Of a stretch of 64,000 nt of DNA, positions 26,907 through 36,108 are shown in pieces (position 1 is the first letter of the stretch; every line of letters starts with the position of its first letter). This stretch comes from CAWVSB01 sp036960375 (GTDB taxonomy: Bacteria > Pseudomonadota > Gammaproteobacteria > Pseudomonadales > CAWVSB01), in contig JBALVY010000011.1 of assembly GCA_036960375.1 (NCBI GenBank), positions 1 to 64,000 of the forward strand, in the 5' to 3' direction. The position numbers and the translations under genes were made by a program. Below the pieces are notes generated by a model. It saw only the letters and a list, made by a program, of their open reading frames with translations, was not told where the DNA came from and made no database searches.

Positions 26907-28658
26907 TCATCGATCCACATCCGCCATGACAAAATCAATACTCGCAATAATCGCAATTAAATCAGGGATCATTAGCCCTCGGCTTATCAATGGGATCATT
27001 TGCAAGTGCGGGAAGGAAGGCGTTCTTATTCGCGTGCGGTAGGACATAGTTCCTCCGTCACTCACCAGGTGATAGCTATTTTGTCCTTTGGTTGCCTCAA
27101 TCATCACCGAAGCCTCACCGGCAGGAATCACCGGCCCCCAGCTGACATTTAGAAAATGATGGATCAGCGTCTCAATATCCTGCATGGTTTGTTCTTTGGG
27201 TGGCGGGCTGGTCAGCTTATGGTCACTTTTATAGGCCCCACCTGGCATATTATCCAGACATTGGCGAATAATCCGCAGGCTCTGCCGTATTTCCTCTATA
27301 CGCACTGCACAACGGTCATAACAGTCGCCACCTGTGGCGAGGGGCACATCAAAATCAAAGTTCTCATAGCCGCTATACGGTCGTTGTTTTCGTAAATCCC
27401 AATCAACGCCCGTCGCTCTTAAACCTGGCCCGGTAACCCCCCAGTCTATGGCTTCCTGTTGTGTATAACGGCCAATACCGACTGTTCGTTCTTTAAGAAT
27501 AGAGTTTTGCATGGACATTTTGTCGTAGTGGTCGAGCCGTGCAGGCATCGAATCGATAAAATCACGAACAAGTTTTTCCCAACCATTGGGTAAATCCTGT
27601 GCTACCCCACCTATGCGAAACCAAGCCGGGTGCATACGACCGCCGGTTATGGCTTCAACAATACCCAATAAACGCTCGCGGTCAGCGAACATATAGAATA
27701 CCGGCGACATTTGCCCGATATCCTGTACAAAGGTGCCGTAGAACACCAAATGACTTGAAATCCTGAACAGCTCCGACATCATCACGCGGATAACCTGAGC
27801 TCGCGGCGGCACCTCAATACCCGCGAGTTTTTCGACTGACAAACAATAGGCCAGGTTATTCATTACCCCGCCTAGATAATCTACTCGGTCGGTATAGGGC
27901 ATATAGGAAGGCCAGGACTGCCGCTCTCCCATTTTTTCCGCGCCGCGATGGTGGTAGCCTATATCCGGTACGGCATCGACTACTACTTCGCCATCTAACT
28001 GAAGAGCAATACGGAATACACCGTGAACACTGGGATGATTTGGGCCCAAATTCAAAAACATAAATTCTGAGCCTTCAGACTCAGGCTTCATACCCCATTC
28101 TTCAGGCTTGAAGCGCAGGGCTTCCTGTTCCTCGCGCTGAAGCTCTTCGGTCATACTGAAGGGCTCCATTTCTGTAGCTCGGGCAGGATGATCTTTGCGT
28201 AAAGCGTGGCCTTTCCAGGTTGGCGGCAAAAGAATACGATACAGATTCGGATGGCCTTCGAATGTGATACCAAACATATCCCATGCTTCACGCTCATACC
28301 AATTGGCGTTGGGCCATATCTCAGCAATACTGGGTACGAGCGGATCGTCTATAAACACGCCCACCTTAAGCCGAACGTCGGTGTTTTTAGACAGGGATAA
28401 CAGCTGGTAAACGACCGAAAAATCGCAAGACGGCTGCCCTGCCCGCTCTGTACGTAAACGCTCATCAATGCCAAAAAGGTCATAAAGCATTTCGTAGTCA
28501 GACTTCAAATATGCCAACACCGAACGGAGATTTTTGCGATCTAGCCAGAGGGTAGGAACATGGTCGGCACATGATTGTAAAACAAACATAGCCTCGCCGA
28601 ACTGGCCATACAGTTCTTCTACAATGGCACTGCCTGTCTGTTCTGCCACTAAGGACAT
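26907..28658 (-). CDS. nuoCD: NADH-quinone oxidoreductase fused subunit C/D
   Basis: A 583-residue fusion. The C part is about residues 1-170 (30-kDa subunit signature EREAWDMFGITFEGHPNLYR), and the D part about 190-583 (49-kDa subunit with NLGPNHPSVHGVFR, the quinone-site His, and the C-terminal DLIAIIASIDFVMADVDR). A C-D fusion is found in enterobacteria, Pseudomonas and relatives, whereas many other proteobacteria keep two genes. The protein holds the quinone-reduction site together with NuoB. Confidence 0.97.
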   Translation of the reverse strand: MSLVAEQTGSAIVEELYGQFGEAMFVLQSCADHVPTLWLDRKNLRSVLAYLKSDYEMLYDLFGIDERLRTERAGQPSCDFSVVYQLLSLSKNTDVRLKVGVFIDDPLVPSIAEIWPNANWYEREAWDMFGITFEGHPNLYRILLPPTWKGHALRKDHPARATEMEPFSMTEELQREEQEALRFKPEEWGMKPESEGSEFMFLNLGPNHPSVHGVFRIALQLDGEVVVDAVPDIGYHHRGAEKMGERQSWPSYMPYTDRVDYLGGVMNNLAYCLSVEKLAGIEVPPRAQVIRVMMSELFRISSHLVFYGTFVQDIGQMSPVFYMFADRERLLGIVEAITGGRMHPAWFRIGGVAQDLPNGWEKLVRDFIDSMPARLDHYDKMSMQNSILKERTVGIGRYTQQEAIDWGVTGPGLRATGVDWDLRKQRPYSGYENFDFDVPLATGGDCYDRCAVRIEEIRQSLRIIRQCLDNMPGGAYKSDHKLTSPPPKEQTMQDIETLIHHFLNVSWGPVIPAGEASVMIEATKGQNSYHLVSDGGTMSYRTRIRTPSFPHLQMIPLISRGLMIPDLIAIIASIDFVMADVDR

Positions 28659-28721
28659 ACCTGGGCCTGCTATTTCAGCGTCTCCCGAAGGAGATCAATT
28701 ATTGTTAGACGCTATCCCTAT

Positions 28722-29357
28722 TTATACTTCCGTCGGCGGTCTTAAAAACGTCGCCTCACTCCTTTCTTTCTGCAGTCGGTCACGCTGACTGGGCATCTCA
28801 GGTTTAATAATACCCTGATCCCCAACAGTCCAACTAAGCGGCCGTCGTTCATTTGCAACAGCGTCCTGTAACATCATAAGGCCCTGCATCAACGCCTCTG
28901 GCCGGGGCGGACAACCGGGCACATAGACATCAACTGGAATAAATTTGTCTACACCCTGTACCACACTATAAATATCGTACATACCACCGGAGTTTGAGCA
29001 TGATCCCATGGATATAATCCAGCGCGGTTCCAGCAACTGATCGTAAAGCCGCTGTACTACCGGAGCCATCTTGCGAAAGACCGTGCCTGATATCACCATC
29101 AGATCGGCTTGTCTGGGTGTAGCCCGTATGACCTCTGAGCCAAAACGCGCAATATCGTGACGACTGGTGAAAGACGTTGCCATTTCGACATAACAACACG
29201 ACAAACCAAAATTGAAAGGCCAAAGCGAATGCGCACGGCCCCAGGCGACGAGGTCTTCGAGGCGGGTAAAAAAGACATTGCGCTGAACTTGCTCTTCAAG
29301 AGATTCGTTTGATTCAGACGCTATTAAGTCTTCCGGGCGAGTCAGGTTCCATTCCAT
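28722..29357 (-). CDS. nuoB: NADH-quinone oxidoreductase subunit B
   Basis: A 211-residue subunit carrying the terminal [4Fe-4S] cluster N2. Its ligands are the tandem C54-C55 (GLSCCYVEM), C120 (MGSCSNSGG) and C149 (VPGCPPRP). The ATG overlaps the nuoA stop by one base (TGATG). The N-terminal 25 residues and the charged C-terminal tail are variable between species. It hands electrons from N6b to quinone. Confidence 0.97.
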   Translation of the reverse strand: MEWNLTRPEDLIASESNESLEEQVQRNVFFTRLEDLVAWGRAHSLWPFNFGLSCCYVEMATSFTSRHDIARFGSEVIRATPRQADLMVISGTVFRKMAPVVQRLYDQLLEPRWIISMGSCSNSGGMYDIYSVVQGVDKFIPVDVYVPGCPPRPEALMQGLMMLQDAVANERRPLSWTVGDQGIIKPEMPSQRDRLQKERSEATFLRPPTEV

Positions 29358-29758
29358 CAGTGTATTTCCTCAGGGGCCAGGCCAACCCGTGTTTTGACGC
29401 CCCAGTCCAGGGCACCTGAACGCCATTCGTATACCAGAGCAACAACGAGAATAAATACAAACGCCAGCATGGCAAAGTAGCCATCCCAGCCCAGTTCAAA
29501 AAAGGCGATAGCCCAGGCGAAGATAAAAACAGTTTCCAGATCAAAAATAACAAAGAAGATGGCAATCAGGTAAAACTCCACTGAAATGCGTATTTGAGAA
29601 TCACCGACCGCCACAATCCCGGATTCATAGGGTTCATTAGTAGCTTGATTAGCCCTGTGTTGGCCCAACAACCAGGACAGACCAAGCATGGTGAGTACCA
29701 GCAAGATAACTGCGCCAAAATAGACCACAAACGGCCAAAGTTGAGTATTTTCTTCCAT
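29357..29758 (-). CDS. nuoA: NADH-quinone oxidoreductase subunit A
   Basis: A 133-residue, three-helix membrane subunit and the first gene of the nuo operon. NEPYESGIVAVGDSQIRISVEFYLIAIFFVIFDLE is the family signature, covering the conserved loop and the acidic residues of helix 2; it is named as a landmark. Two adjacent starts are possible: ATG at 29758 (GGAGG 12 bases upstream) or TTG at 29761 (nine bases from the same GGAGG). I report the ATG, but the TTG spacing is better, so the start is uncertain by one codon. Confidence 0.95.
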   Translation of the reverse strand: MEENTQLWPFVVYFGAVILLVLTMLGLSWLLGQHRANQATNEPYESGIVAVGDSQIRISVEFYLIAIFFVIFDLETVFIFAWAIAFFELGWDGYFAMLAFVFILVVALVYEWRSGALDWGVKTRVGLAPEEIH

Positions 29759-29761
29759 CAA

Positions 29762-30134
29762 GCCGATAGCCCTCCTGTAACAGAAGAGGTTTGCTTGCAG
29801 GCAAGTAGGTTTATATTAGGGTATTTAAGAGCGATAGAAATGAAGCAAATCGAGTTTTGGAAGGCATAAAAAAGCTTGTGATACCAACCGATACGGGGTA
29901 ACGAAGGGGTAAACCGTTCAGCCTGCTCTAGCATTGCAACTCCACTATGATGGAGGCCACTTGCCCGACTACAATACCAGATGGGTAAGCATAGACCTAT
30001 AACAGCCCTAAAACTCTAGCCCGCCATGAACAGAAACGCAAATAAAAAGGAATAATAAAAACCGTACTGAGGCGAACAAGGCATAAGGCGTTGCGCGGAC
30101 GCGGCGCCGGGAGAGGAGTTTTTATACAAAAAAA
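29762..30134. other. Intergenic region upstream of nuo operon, with GC-rich element
   Basis: This 373-bp gap holds no credible gene. The part next to nuoA must contain the operon promoter; TATAAA at 29816-29811 (minus strand) is a possible -10, but no good -35 is paired with it. At about 30070-30123 there is an abrupt GC-rich block (GCGCGGACGCGGCGCCGGGAG) flanked by A/T runs (AATAAAAA on one side, GTTTTTATAC on the other). It looks unlike its surroundings and resembles a small dispersed repeat. Confidence 0.4.
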
Positions 30135-30314
30135 CTAAAAATCTGCAAAGTCCAAATCACCGAGTTCTTCTTGCATACGTTTGAGTTCAAATCTCTCTTC
30201 TACGCGTCGACGCAATTCCAGCGATTCTTTCTTAGTCAATCGACTATCGATTGAAACAGTATTGTCATCCAGCGCTACATCGTCGTCGATAAAATCGTCA
30301 TCCACATCGCTCAT
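30135..30314 (-). CDS. PA3496-family small protein (putative envelope-integrity family)
   Basis: A 59-residue acidic protein. It starts with a D/E-rich stretch (MSDVDDDFIDDDVALDD) and then a basic helix with LRRRVEERFELKRMQEELGDLDF, which is the conserved end of the PA3496 family known from Pseudomonas. The ATG at 30314 has GGGAG seven bases upstream; an extension of six residues is possible but lacks such a site. It has no signal peptide or membrane segment. The family is annotated as envelope-integrity related in some databases, but I know of no firm function. Confidence 0.75.
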   Translation of the reverse strand: MSDVDDDFIDDDVALDDNTVSIDSRLTKKESLELRRRVEERFELKRMQEELGDLDFADF

Positions 30315-30489
30315 GCGGTATCTCCCATACAATCAGGGTGGAAAAAACCATACAGTAAAATAACTTATTACTGCCATTCATAAAGCGATTTATAACGGAA
30401 AAATAACTAAAATAAAAGTATGGTCAAAAAAAATATTTAGGTTCACAATGATCGGTTTACAGAAGCCAAAGCCATTTATTTCACGCGCA

Positions 30490-31134
30490 CTACTCTTCGC
30501 TCAGAATGTTGTTCTCAACCGCCCACAACCCCGCCTCCAGACGGGACCGTAAAGAGAGTTTTTTGAGTAGATTTTTTACATGAACTTTAACGGTGGATTC
30601 AGCAATAATGAGCTGCCGCCCTATCTCCTTATTGGCTCTGCCATTTCCTAAAAGACGCAGTATCTCCAACTCCCGAGGTGTTAATTGTGCCAGCAAATCC
30701 ACTTTTTGCGAAGCGGGCTTGCGCAATGCCTGCGCCATAATTTGCGCCAGCTGAGGACTGAATACCTGCTGACCCTGTCCCGCGCGTTTTATGGCCGCAA
30801 GTAGTTCTTCTGGCTCGGAATCTTTTAGTAAATAGCCATCGGCACCGGCACGCAAAGAACCAATAACGTCATCGTGATCGTCGGATACAGTAAATACCAA
30901 AATGCTCGAAGTAATTCCCTTGCTGCGCATGACAGCAAGAGTTTCCAGGCCACCCATACCCTCCATGTTCAAATCCAGCAATATCATATCCGGGTCAAGT
31001 AACTCTGCCAGCTTTATTGCTTCAAGCCCATCGCCGGCCTGACCAACTACGCTGAGTTCCTCTTCCAACTCAATCAGTTGTGCGACACCTTGTCGCAACA
31101 TAGGGTGATCATCTACTAACAATATACTTATCAT
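30490..31134 (-). CDS. narL: Nitrate/nitrite response regulator NarL
   Basis: A 214-residue two-component regulator. The receiver domain is residues 1-120 with phospho-acceptor D54 (ILLDLNMEG), acidic D8-D9 and the Lys of LLKDSEPEE. The LuxR-type helix-turn-helix is about 148-205 (LTPRELEILRLLGNGRANKEI, then AESTVKVHVKNLLKKL). Phosphorylated NarL binds TACYYMT heptamers; a 7-2-7 pair is present at 33045-33060 in front of narK. The start overlaps narX by four bases, so the pair is coupled. Confidence 0.95.
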   Translation of the reverse strand: MISILLVDDHPMLRQGVAQLIELEEELSVVGQAGDGLEAIKLAELLDPDMILLDLNMEGMGGLETLAVMRSKGITSSILVFTVSDDHDDVIGSLRAGADGYLLKDSEPEELLAAIKRAGQGQQVFSPQLAQIMAQALRKPASQKVDLLAQLTPRELEILRLLGNGRANKEIGRQLIIAESTVKVHVKNLLKKLSLRSRLEAGLWAVENNILSEE

Positions 31135-32945
31135 GCCTGCTCCTCTGTGCTGCCGCTTTGTTGCTCGTTGCCCTGTCGGATTATCGCTGGAATAAATTCA
31201 AGTTCGACCGCGGTACCTCCTTGGGACGATGCGCCAAAAGACACGGTTCCTCCCAACGAACTGGCGCGCTCTTTCATGATTATTCTGCCATAATGTGCCA
31301 CCCGATTATTCACCTCTCGCAAACCGACCCCATTATCTTCTATTGTCATTTTGATGTAATGCTCTGAGTCATGCCGCAGTTTAATTCGGCAGCTACTGGC
31401 GTTGGCGTGACGTATCACGTTTGACAGGGCTTCGCGTGCTATTTGTAACATATGAATCTCTTCGTTGGGGCTTAAAGGGTGCTCGGCCAATAGATATTCG
31501 ACTGTTATATCGAGCTCACCCCGCTGCGAGAACTCCGCTGCAGTCTCCTCTAGCGCGGCTTTCAAACCACTTGCCGTTAACTTCAACCTGAATGTCGTCA
31601 ACAATTCTCTCAGTTGGCCATATGCAGCATTGATACCAGTCTTTATATCTATCACGGTGTCATTCAATTGTTCTGGATCGGCACCTCGACTTTGCAACAT
31701 CTGCAGACGACTGATCTGAATTTTCAAATAGGAAAGCGACTGCGCCAGTGAATCATGAAGTTCGCGAGCGATAACCGCCCTCTCTTCCATTAATACCAGG
31801 CGATGCTGCTGACCGTGACGCCACTCCGCCACCAGTGCCGCAGCTAAATTGTCCGCTAAAGCCTTTAGCAATAATACCTGTTCGTTATCAAAGACATCTT
31901 CATCTCGTAGTATGATTGTCAATTCACCCAGATCCGTATCACCGCGACCAATTTTAACCGCATGACGCTGATAGTTAGACTGATCGAGTTGGCCAGAATC
32001 ATCACCGGCGCTGAGTACATTAAAAGCCTGTGTACCGCCTATCGAGGTTAAATCTGCTGACACCAATCGAGCGCCAAAATAACGGCAGGATAAATCCAGT
32101 GTACGGCGAATTCTATGATTAAGACCACCGTCGCCACTCAATACCCGGCGAGAGTCATAGAGCAATTGCAAACCGTCGTGAGCTCTCTCCAAATGGCGGG
32201 TCTTTTCTGAAACTTTATTTTCCAAATCACGGTAGGTTCGCTCAATACTTTCCGACATTTGATTTAGTGCACTGGCCAGCACGGACAATTCATCCTCGCC
32301 TTGAATCACTACTCGTGTCGCAAAATCGCCTTTTTCGACATTTTTAGCCATACGCACCAGCCGACGCATGGGGACAACCACATTAGTGCTGATATCCCAC
32401 AGCGCTATGACAACAAAAATTGAAGTTAAAATCAGACTGGAACCCTGGATAATTCTCAAAAGATCAAACTTACTTTCTGTTTCTCGCTCCATCTCCTTGA
32501 CTAATTGATCGATGATTACGACAAAAGCATCGATATCGGAAAGTAGCTCAGCCTTGCTTACCTCTCCCTCTAATGCCGCCGACTTAATTTGGCTCCAACG
32601 TATTTCCAGGTCATTGAGTAGCTCTGGAATATTACCTTTACCGATCGTACGTAAATGATGGACAAGAACGGGCCGGTAAAGCCGTTCTTCGAACTCAATT
32701 AGCCGATCTGCGACTAACGATGCCGACCCTGGATTCAATACAGGATCAGATTCAATGAGTAAGGCCTCTGAAATCCTATAGGACTGCATCCGCAGGGATC
32801 CCGCCAGATTGATTCGCACTGCATCGTTTTCGGCACTTTCGGCGGTAAAAAAGGAAGCCAGCATATTCACAACAACCAAAAACATAATCGCACCCAACAT
32901 TATGCCGGTGCGGTTGATCAAGGATTGCTGTACTTCGGTAGGCAT
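31131..32945 (-). CDS. narX: Nitrate/nitrite sensor histidine kinase NarX
   Basis: A 604-residue membrane sensor. Transmembrane segments are at about 13-33 and 167-185 and flank a periplasmic four-helix domain. The nitrate-binding P-box lies at 42-58 (AVRINLAGSLRMQSYR). A HAMP domain is at about 186-240, a GAF-like central region at 260-370, and the HisKA_3 box has phospho-acceptor H397 (ARELHDSLAQS). A C-terminal HATPase contains REALSNVIRHA. This is the complete NarX architecture. The Nar kinase gene is divergent from narK and shares its control region. Confidence 0.95.
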   Translation of the reverse strand: MPTEVQQSLINRTGIMLGAIMFLVVVNMLASFFTAESAENDAVRINLAGSLRMQSYRISEALLIESDPVLNPGSASLVADRLIEFEERLYRPVLVHHLRTIGKGNIPELLNDLEIRWSQIKSAALEGEVSKAELLSDIDAFVVIIDQLVKEMERETESKFDLLRIIQGSSLILTSIFVVIALWDISTNVVVPMRRLVRMAKNVEKGDFATRVVIQGEDELSVLASALNQMSESIERTYRDLENKVSEKTRHLERAHDGLQLLYDSRRVLSGDGGLNHRIRRTLDLSCRYFGARLVSADLTSIGGTQAFNVLSAGDDSGQLDQSNYQRHAVKIGRGDTDLGELTIILRDEDVFDNEQVLLLKALADNLAAALVAEWRHGQQHRLVLMEERAVIARELHDSLAQSLSYLKIQISRLQMLQSRGADPEQLNDTVIDIKTGINAAYGQLRELLTTFRLKLTASGLKAALEETAAEFSQRGELDITVEYLLAEHPLSPNEEIHMLQIAREALSNVIRHANASSCRIKLRHDSEHYIKMTIEDNGVGLREVNNRVAHYGRIIMKERASSLGGTVSFGASSQGGTAVELEFIPAIIRQGNEQQSGSTEEQA

Positions 32946-33044
32946 AGAGCTCTCGTTTCTCGAGCAGGTTTACATTCAAGAGGAACAGATTACTCGGGAA
33001 ATCGCGTATTACCAACAAGGAACATGGTTTATACCTGCAGAAAC

Positions 33045-33060
33045 TACCACTTAAGTAGTA
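33045..33060. promoter_or_regulatory. NarL 7-2-7 binding site
   Basis: TACCACT-TA-AGTAGTA is an inverted pair of NarL heptamers separated by two bases. Each half differs from consensus TACYYMT at one position. Its centre (33052.5) lies 51 bp upstream of the FNR-box centre, which puts it about 92 bp upstream of the predicted narK start. This resembles the arrangement at E. coli narK and narG. Confidence 0.75.
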
Positions 33061-33096
33061 GATTCAAGGCTATTAAGCAGTATCTAAAAACAACAG

Positions 33097-33110
33097 TTGA
33101 TCCTGATCAA
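33097..33110. promoter_or_regulatory. Perfect FNR/Anr box upstream of narK1
   Basis: TTGAT-CCTG-ATCAA matches the FNR/Anr consensus without a mismatch. Its centre (33103.5) is 41.5 bp upstream of 33145. That start is exactly the one predicted from the -10-like CATGAT at 33133-33138, as in a class II FNR-activated promoter. It should switch on the narK1K2GHJI operon under low oxygen, and could also affect narXL. Confidence 0.88.
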
Positions 33111-33132
33111 TAGTTCTACATTAACCCGGTGA

Positions 33133-33138
33133 CATGAT
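33133..33138 (+). promoter_or_regulatory. Predicted -10 element of the narK1 promoter
   Basis: CATGAT has four of six matches to TATAAT. It falls at -12 to -7 for a start at 33145, as fixed by the FNR box at -41.5. There is no -35 consensus, which is normal for an FNR-dependent class II promoter. Confidence 0.55.
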
Positions 33139-33171
33139 GGCCGCGAAATAAATAACCGGGAAGATCTACGC

Positions 33172-34437
33172 ATGCCCACACTCCAGCAAAAACAATGGTC
33201 GGTATTGACCATGAACACCATAGCCTTCGCCTGTAACTTCGCGGTGTGGACTATGTTTTCCATTATCGGCATCAAAATCAAGCAAGAATTAAACCTCAGT
33301 GATACCCAATTCGGCATACTAGTTGCCACGCCAATATTAACCGGATCCATCACTCGCTTGCCCCTAGGTCTGCTAACTGATCGCTTTGGTGGCCGTATCG
33401 TATTTTTCATTCAGATGCTCTGCGTTGCCATTCCCACCTACGGCCTGGCCTATGCATCTGAATATTGGCAGTATCTGGTAATAGGTTTGTTTGTTGGCTT
33501 GGCCGGTGGCTCTTTTGCCATTGGTATAGCCTATACCTCAGCCTGGTTTGAAGACAAACGTCAGGGTACCGCAATGGGCATATTTGGTGCTGGCAATGCC
33601 GGTGCTGCTATCACCAATCTTGTGGCACCGATGATTGTTGTCGCCTTTGGCTGGCAAATGGTGCCCAAGGTCTATTCTATCGCCATGGTTATCATGGCCG
33701 TGCTGTTCTGGGTCTTTACCTACAACGACCCTCAGCAGGAAGAAAGAGCCAAAAGCGGTACCCACGTCTCCCTTAAAGACCAGCTGGCGCCGCTGAAAGA
33801 ATTGCGCGTATGGCGCTTTGGCATGTATTACTACTTTGTCTTTGGTGGTTTTGTCGCACTGGCGCTTTGGCTACCTAAATACTATGTCGGTGAATACGGC
33901 ATGGATCTTAAAACAGCATCATTAATCACTATGTGTTTCACCCTGCCATCAGGCTTGATTCGTGCTCTGGGCGGGTGGATGTCGGATAAATATGGTGCTC
34001 GTAATGTGAACTGGGGAGTGTTCTGGGTTTGCCTCGTCGCTCTATTCCTGGTGTCTTACCCACCGACCACCATGACTATTCATGGGATAACCGGCAATGT
34101 GGATTTTCATGTCGGAATTGGAGTAGAACTATTCACCTTCCTGATCTTTATCATTGGCATTTCACAGGGCATTGGTAAAGCCTCGGTCTACCGCATCATC
34201 CACGACTACTACCCCTCAAATATGGGCTCGGTGGGCGGCATGGTAGGTGTGATAGGTGGCCTCGGCGGTTTCACCCTACCCATCTTCTTTGGTCTTGCAT
34301 CTGACTACCTCAACGTTCGCAGCTCGTGTTTCATGCTGCTGTTCGGCGTGGTCGCGCTGTGCATGATCACGATGAACGTATCGATCAAAAACATTCGTAA
34401 ATCTGAAGGCCTCGAACTCGAAGGCAATAAAGCTTAA
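33172..34437 (+). CDS. narK: Nitrate/nitrite transporter, NarK1-type MFS
   Basis: A 421-residue major-facilitator protein with 12 predicted transmembrane segments. RLPLGLLTDRFGGR between helices 2 and 3 is the MFS signature. The nitrate signature glycine-rich stretch is seen as GIFGAGNAGAAITNL in helix 5 and GMVGVIGGLGGFTLP in helix 11. By length and N-terminus it resembles NarK1-type nitrate/proton symporters. It is the first gene of the operon, and the second transporter begins 45 bp downstream. The SD-like GGGAAG lies about eight bases ahead of the ATG. Confidence 0.9.
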   Translation: MPTLQQKQWSVLTMNTIAFACNFAVWTMFSIIGIKIKQELNLSDTQFGILVATPILTGSITRLPLGLLTDRFGGRIVFFIQMLCVAIPTYGLAYASEYWQYLVIGLFVGLAGGSFAIGIAYTSAWFEDKRQGTAMGIFGAGNAGAAITNLVAPMIVVAFGWQMVPKVYSIAMVIMAVLFWVFTYNDPQQEERAKSGTHVSLKDQLAPLKELRVWRFGMYYYFVFGGFVALALWLPKYYVGEYGMDLKTASLITMCFTLPSGLIRALGGWMSDKYGARNVNWGVFWVCLVALFLVSYPPTTMTIHGITGNVDFHVGIGVELFTFLIFIIGISQGIGKASVYRIIHDYYPSNMGSVGGMVGVIGGLGGFTLPIFFGLASDYLNVRSSCFMLLFGVVALCMITMNVSIKNIRKSEGLELEGNKA

Positions 34438-34482
34438 AGCAACATGCCGTCACAGATGTGGCGGCACACTGGGAGAAATATC

Positions 34483-36099
34483 ATGTCTGACATTAAAGAA
34501 TGGGATGTCGAAAACGAGGAGTTCTGGGAAAGTACTGGTAAAAAAGTCGCTAACCGGAACCTCTGGCTTTCCATTCCAAGCCTGCTCTGCGGTTTTGCCG
34601 TGTGGCTTTACTGGGGAATCATTACCGTCCAGATGCTTAATCTGGGCTTCCCGCTGGAAAAGGCTGAACTGTTTACCCTAACAGCGATAGCTGGACTAAC
34701 CGGCGCAACACTACGAATACCATCGAGTTTCTTTATCCGTCTTTGTGGTGGTCGTAATACGATTGTATTCACCACCGCGCTGCTGATGATTCCTGCTATC
34801 GGCACCGGTATCGCGCTGCAGGACAAAAACACACCTTTATGGGTATTCCAGTTGCTGGCCTTTTTGTCCGGCTTCGGTGGCGGTAACTTCGCCTCTTCCA
34901 TGTCAAATATCAGTTTCTTCTTTCCCAAGCGTATGCAAGGCCTCGCTTTGGGTTTGAATGCAGGCTTGGGTAATTTTGGTGTCACCACCATGCAGATCCT
35001 GGTGCCCTTAGTCATGACTTTTGGCCTGTTTGGTGCCATGGGCGGTGATTCGATGGTACTGGTGCAAACCTCCGGCACATTAGTAGGTAAAATTCCTGCG
35101 GGCACTGATACCTATATCCAGAATGCCGGTTATGTCTGGCTGATATTCCTGATCCCCTTGGCAATTGTCGGCTGGATGGGCATGAATAACCTGCGGAATG
35201 CAGATGCCTCACCCAACATCCCAAGCCCCGTTGGAAGCTTTTCTATCATCAGTAGCATGCTGCTGGTTGGCTTCGCCACTGCAGCTCTGGGTTTATGGTT
35301 GATGCTGCCCGAGTCTGCCAATGGCTCCGGTTTCGGTGTTCCCAAAGAAATCGTTCTGGTTATCGTTATCGCCTTGACAGTATTTTTACTCAAGTTTGTA
35401 TTGCCAAACGCCGCTAAAGAAAACCTGAACCGCCAGTACAAGATATTTGGCAACAAACATACCTGGGTAATGAGCATTATCTACACCATGACTTTTGGTT
35501 CATTCATCGGCTTCTCTGCTGCTTTTGCGCTGGCCATTAAAATTATCTTTGGCTACCAGCACATCATGGTCGACGGCGTGATGACTCATGATGCCATTAA
35601 TGCTAATGGCCCCTCTGCGCTGATGTACGCCTGGATGGGTGCATTTATTGGCGCGCTGATACGCCCCGTTGGCGGCTGGATGTCAGACAAACTTGGCGGC
35701 GCTCTTGTCACCCAGATTGTTTCAGTGGTGATGGTTGTAAGCGCTCTGGCGGTTGCCCACTACATGAAAGCTGCCTACAACTCAGCCACTCCCGAAGAAT
35801 ACTTCATGCCCTTCTTCGTATTGTTCCTGATTTTGTTTGCGGCAACGGGTATTGGTAACGGTTCAACGTTCCGCACTATTCCAAACGTATTTAACAAAGA
35901 ACAGGCCGGACCCGTATTAGGTTGGACATCTGCAATTGCTGCCTACGGGGCATTCTATATACCCAAGGTATTTGGTGAGCAGATCAAGGCGGGTACCCCT
36001 GAGGTTGCACTATACGGCTTCGCAGCGTTCTACGGCCTGTGCATCCTGCTGAACTGGTTCTTCTACCTACGTAAAAGTGGCGAGTTCTACAACCCATAA
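34483..36099 (+). CDS. narK2: Nitrate/nitrite antiporter, NarK2-type MFS
   Basis: A 538-residue protein with 12 transmembrane helices plus an N-terminal cytoplasmic extension (SDIKEWDVENEEFWESTGKK) typical of NarK2-type nitrate/nitrite exchangers. The two nitrate-signature glycine runs are GLNAGLGNFGVTTMQ and the later GNGSTFRTIPNVF. The start is the ATG at 34483 with GGGAG about eight bases upstream; an in-frame earlier codon at 34444 lacks one. Separate K1 and K2 genes in tandem are common in Pseudomonas-type nar operons; Paracoccus fuses them. Confidence 0.9.
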   Translation: MSDIKEWDVENEEFWESTGKKVANRNLWLSIPSLLCGFAVWLYWGIITVQMLNLGFPLEKAELFTLTAIAGLTGATLRIPSSFFIRLCGGRNTIVFTTALLMIPAIGTGIALQDKNTPLWVFQLLAFLSGFGGGNFASSMSNISFFFPKRMQGLALGLNAGLGNFGVTTMQILVPLVMTFGLFGAMGGDSMVLVQTSGTLVGKIPAGTDTYIQNAGYVWLIFLIPLAIVGWMGMNNLRNADASPNIPSPVGSFSIISSMLLVGFATAALGLWLMLPESANGSGFGVPKEIVLVIVIALTVFLLKFVLPNAAKENLNRQYKIFGNKHTWVMSIIYTMTFGSFIGFSAAFALAIKIIFGYQHIMVDGVMTHDAINANGPSALMYAWMGAFIGALIRPVGGWMSDKLGGALVTQIVSVVMVVSALAVAHYMKAAYNSATPEEYFMPFFVLFLILFAATGIGNGSTFRTIPNVFNKEQAGPVLGWTSAIAAYGAFYIPKVFGEQIKAGTPEVALYGFAAFYGLCILLNWFFYLRKSGEFYNP

Positions 36100-36108
36100 G
36101 AAAGAATC

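Noticed and set aside
32915..32923. TTGATCAA inside narX as a possible FNR site
   Set aside because: It lacks the four-base spacer of an FNR box and lies inside coding sequence.
34608..35105. Frame of 165 codons antisense to narK2
   Set aside because: It is antisense to a well-conserved transporter and is Pro/Lys-rich without a domain.
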